Source: DATGUN01 sp035301285 (GTDB lineage Bacteria > Bacillota > Bacilli > Bacillales > Amphibacillaceae). From it: 14,723 bases of DNA. The stretch covers positions 1 to 14,723 of the forward strand of contig DATGUN010000034.1 in the NCBI GenBank assembly GCA_035301285.1, in the 5' to 3' direction. The notes beneath the pieces are model-generated. The model worked only from the letters and a program-made list of their open reading frames with translations, made no database searches and was not told the origin of the DNA. Below are positions 13,285 through 14,723 of the stretch, piece by piece (the first letter of the stretch is position 1; each line of letters starts with the position of its first letter). Made by a program: the position numbers and the translations under genes.

Positions 13285-14723
13285 ATGGCAAAGAAGAAGG
13301 TGGGAATAGGCATCGGTGTGCTTGTCGGTATCATCATTTTGGCTGGACTTATATATTTAAGTATCGTCAAGAAGCCTATGCAAGAGGAAGATGTATCAAA
13401 AAATGAAAATTCCCCCACTACCGATGAGGTGTTTGATCCGCCCGAAGATCCTGATGCACAGCAGGTTACTTTTTCGGATGACCGGGAAATGAATCGCCAG
13501 CGCATGAAGGAACAGAAAATGACTGCTGAATATGAAGAAGGGGATTATACATTTGATTCACCGTTTATCAAGGTGGACCCGTATGATGTGATGCCACTTT
13601 CGGCTATTTTGATGTTCGAAACGGAAAAGCCAGCTCGCATCCGAGTTCGAGTAGAAGGTAAAGATGAGAATTCATCGATTGAACGTGTATATGAAAATTT
13701 TGAGACAGAGCATTATGTTCCGGTTTTGGGACTTTATCCCGGTGAAGAAAACACGGTTAGTATTGATTATATTACAGAAGACGGTGAGGATACCGGAGAA
13801 AATGATATAACGATTAAAACAGATCCACTTCCGGATGACTTTTTACAGCCTGAACTTGTGGAAGCACATCCAGAAAAAATGGAAACGGGTTTGACATTCA
13901 TGATTCCGACAGAAAAATACATGTATGCTGTCGATGATAATGCGGATGTCAGATGGTTTACGTCCTTACCTATGAAACTCGCATTTAATCGATTGGAAAA
14001 CGGCCATATTTTATTTGCCAGTCAAGATGAAGCACATGATACATATAACCAATTGCTGGAAATGGATATGCTTGGCAAAATCTATAACGCGTACATTGTG
14101 GAAATTGACGGCTATGACAGAGGCGATATCGTTCATCATGACATCATTGAATTGCCGAGTGGAAATCTTCTTGCTACAGCTCATGAGCCGGATTCAAAAT
14201 ATGTCATGGATCAGATGATTGAAATTGATCGGGAAACAGGCAAAACATTACGGTTTATCAATGAACGTGATTTATTCCCGGCCGAGGCGTATGAAGAATA
14301 TGATGGTAAAAATGCAGAAGATAACGATTGGATCCATCAAAATGCAATCTGGTTTGATAACCGCAGTGAAAGCATTTTAATTTCCGGACGCAGTCAAGAT
14401 GCGATTATGAAAGTATCTTATCCTGATGCCGATATAGAATGGATTTTGGCCGCGCATGAAGATTGGCCGGAATCGTATGATGACTATCTATTGGAACCGA
14501 TCGGCGATGTAAAGTTTCCTGCCGGACAGCATGCCATGAAAATATTGCCAACACAAGACGGAAATCCTGATACAGTGGATGTGCTCCTTTTTGATAATAA
14601 TACCGTCATTACGAGAGGTGACGAGGAAGTGAGCGATACTTACAGCCGCGCCGTCCAATACCGTATCAATGAGAAAGAAAAGACAGTTGAAGAGGTGTGG
14701 GCATACGGTGAAGACCGTGGAAC
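13285..14723 (+). CDS. membrane-anchored arylsulfotransferase (ASST), partial
   Basis: The first 479 codons of a gene that continues past the window. Members of this family move a sulfate group from one phenolic sulfate ester to another phenol without PAPS, outside the cytoplasmic membrane. Residues 7-27 form a membrane anchor after a Lys-rich start, followed by an acidic linker, an N-terminal beta domain (about 85-180) and the start of the propeller domain. Landmarks include HHDI (His284/285), DWIHQNAIW (His351), SGRSQDAIMK (Arg369) and GQHAMKI (His416). The 18-residue spacing His351-Arg369 equals that of the Escherichia coli ASST pair His356-Arg374, and His416 is the likely counterpart of catalytic His436. 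There is no cysteine in the visible part. GGAGAGGA (13273-13280) precedes ATG 13285. The family call is good; the substrate is unknown. Confidence 0.85.
   Translation, partial: MAKKKVGIGIGVLVGIIILAGLIYLSIVKKPMQEEDVSKNENSPTTDEVFDPPEDPDAQQVTFSDDREMNRQRMKEQKMTAEYEEGDYTFDSPFIKVDPYDVMPLSAILMFETEKPARIRVRVEGKDENSSIERVYENFETEHYVPVLGLYPGEENTVSIDYITEDGEDTGENDITIKTDPLPDDFLQPELVEAHPEKMETGLTFMIPTEKYMYAVDDNADVRWFTSLPMKLAFNRLENGHILFASQDEAHDTYNQLLEMDMLGKIYNAYIVEIDGYDRGDIVHHDIIELPSGNLLATAHEPDSKYVMDQMIEIDRETGKTLRFINERDLFPAEAYEEYDGKNAEDNDWIHQNAIWFDNRSESILISGRSQDAIMKVSYPDADIEWILAAHEDWPESYDDYLLEPIGDVKFPAGQHAMKILPTQDGNPDTVDVLLFDNNTVITRGDEEVSDTYSRAVQYRINEKEKTVEEVWAYGEDRG

Overview
The window looks like chromosome from a spore-forming, Gram-positive Bacillaceae, probably halotolerant or moderately halophilic. 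SpoIIID marks an endospore former; Mbl, the EpuA-like membrane protein, FabZ, TagO and a ComK-family regulator are typical of Bacillales; the secreted or extracytoplasmic proteins are strongly acidic, which suits a salty habitat. The species cannot be named from the sequence. No rRNA, tRNA, CRISPR array, transposase or phage gene was found.

Layout, left to right. Positions 1-777 have no convincing gene and lead into spoIIID (sporulation DNA-binding regulator), which ends at a clear terminator. Mbl (MreB-like cell-shape actin) follows from its own extended -10 promoter. In many bacilli two flagellar hook/basal-body genes (flhO, flhP) lie between mbl and the EpuA-like gene; here that space is about 470 bases without a recognisable gene. 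After the EpuA-like gene come a small leftward membrane protein (lmo0937 type), a compact region with a 24-codon ORF, a leftward promoter and a leftward terminator, then fabZ (fatty-acid elongation). A leftward, probably frameshifted small gene lies against the fabZ end, followed by a small acidic lipoprotein built of Ala-Pro pentapeptides.

The middle holds a 21-bp-period tandem array (ATCGCGC core, nine units), a short ComK-family gene that lacks the usual C-terminal tail, a strong terminator running into a polypyrimidine tract, and a two-gene RND efflux operon: a lipoprotein adaptor without a hairpin domain, overlapping by 4 bases an AcrB/SwrC-type permease. The adaptor start is coupled to a 5-codon leader ORF.

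The right end holds tagO (first step of wall teichoic acid synthesis), a second, inverted copy of the 21-bp-type array, a near-consensus promoter and a membrane-anchored arylsulfotransferase that runs off the window.

Most genes are single transcription units concerned with the cell envelope (shape, lipids, teichoic acid, efflux, lipoproteins) or development (SpoIIID, ComK). About 65% of the window is confidently coding, low for a bacillus, and several intergenic regions hold repeats or structure.
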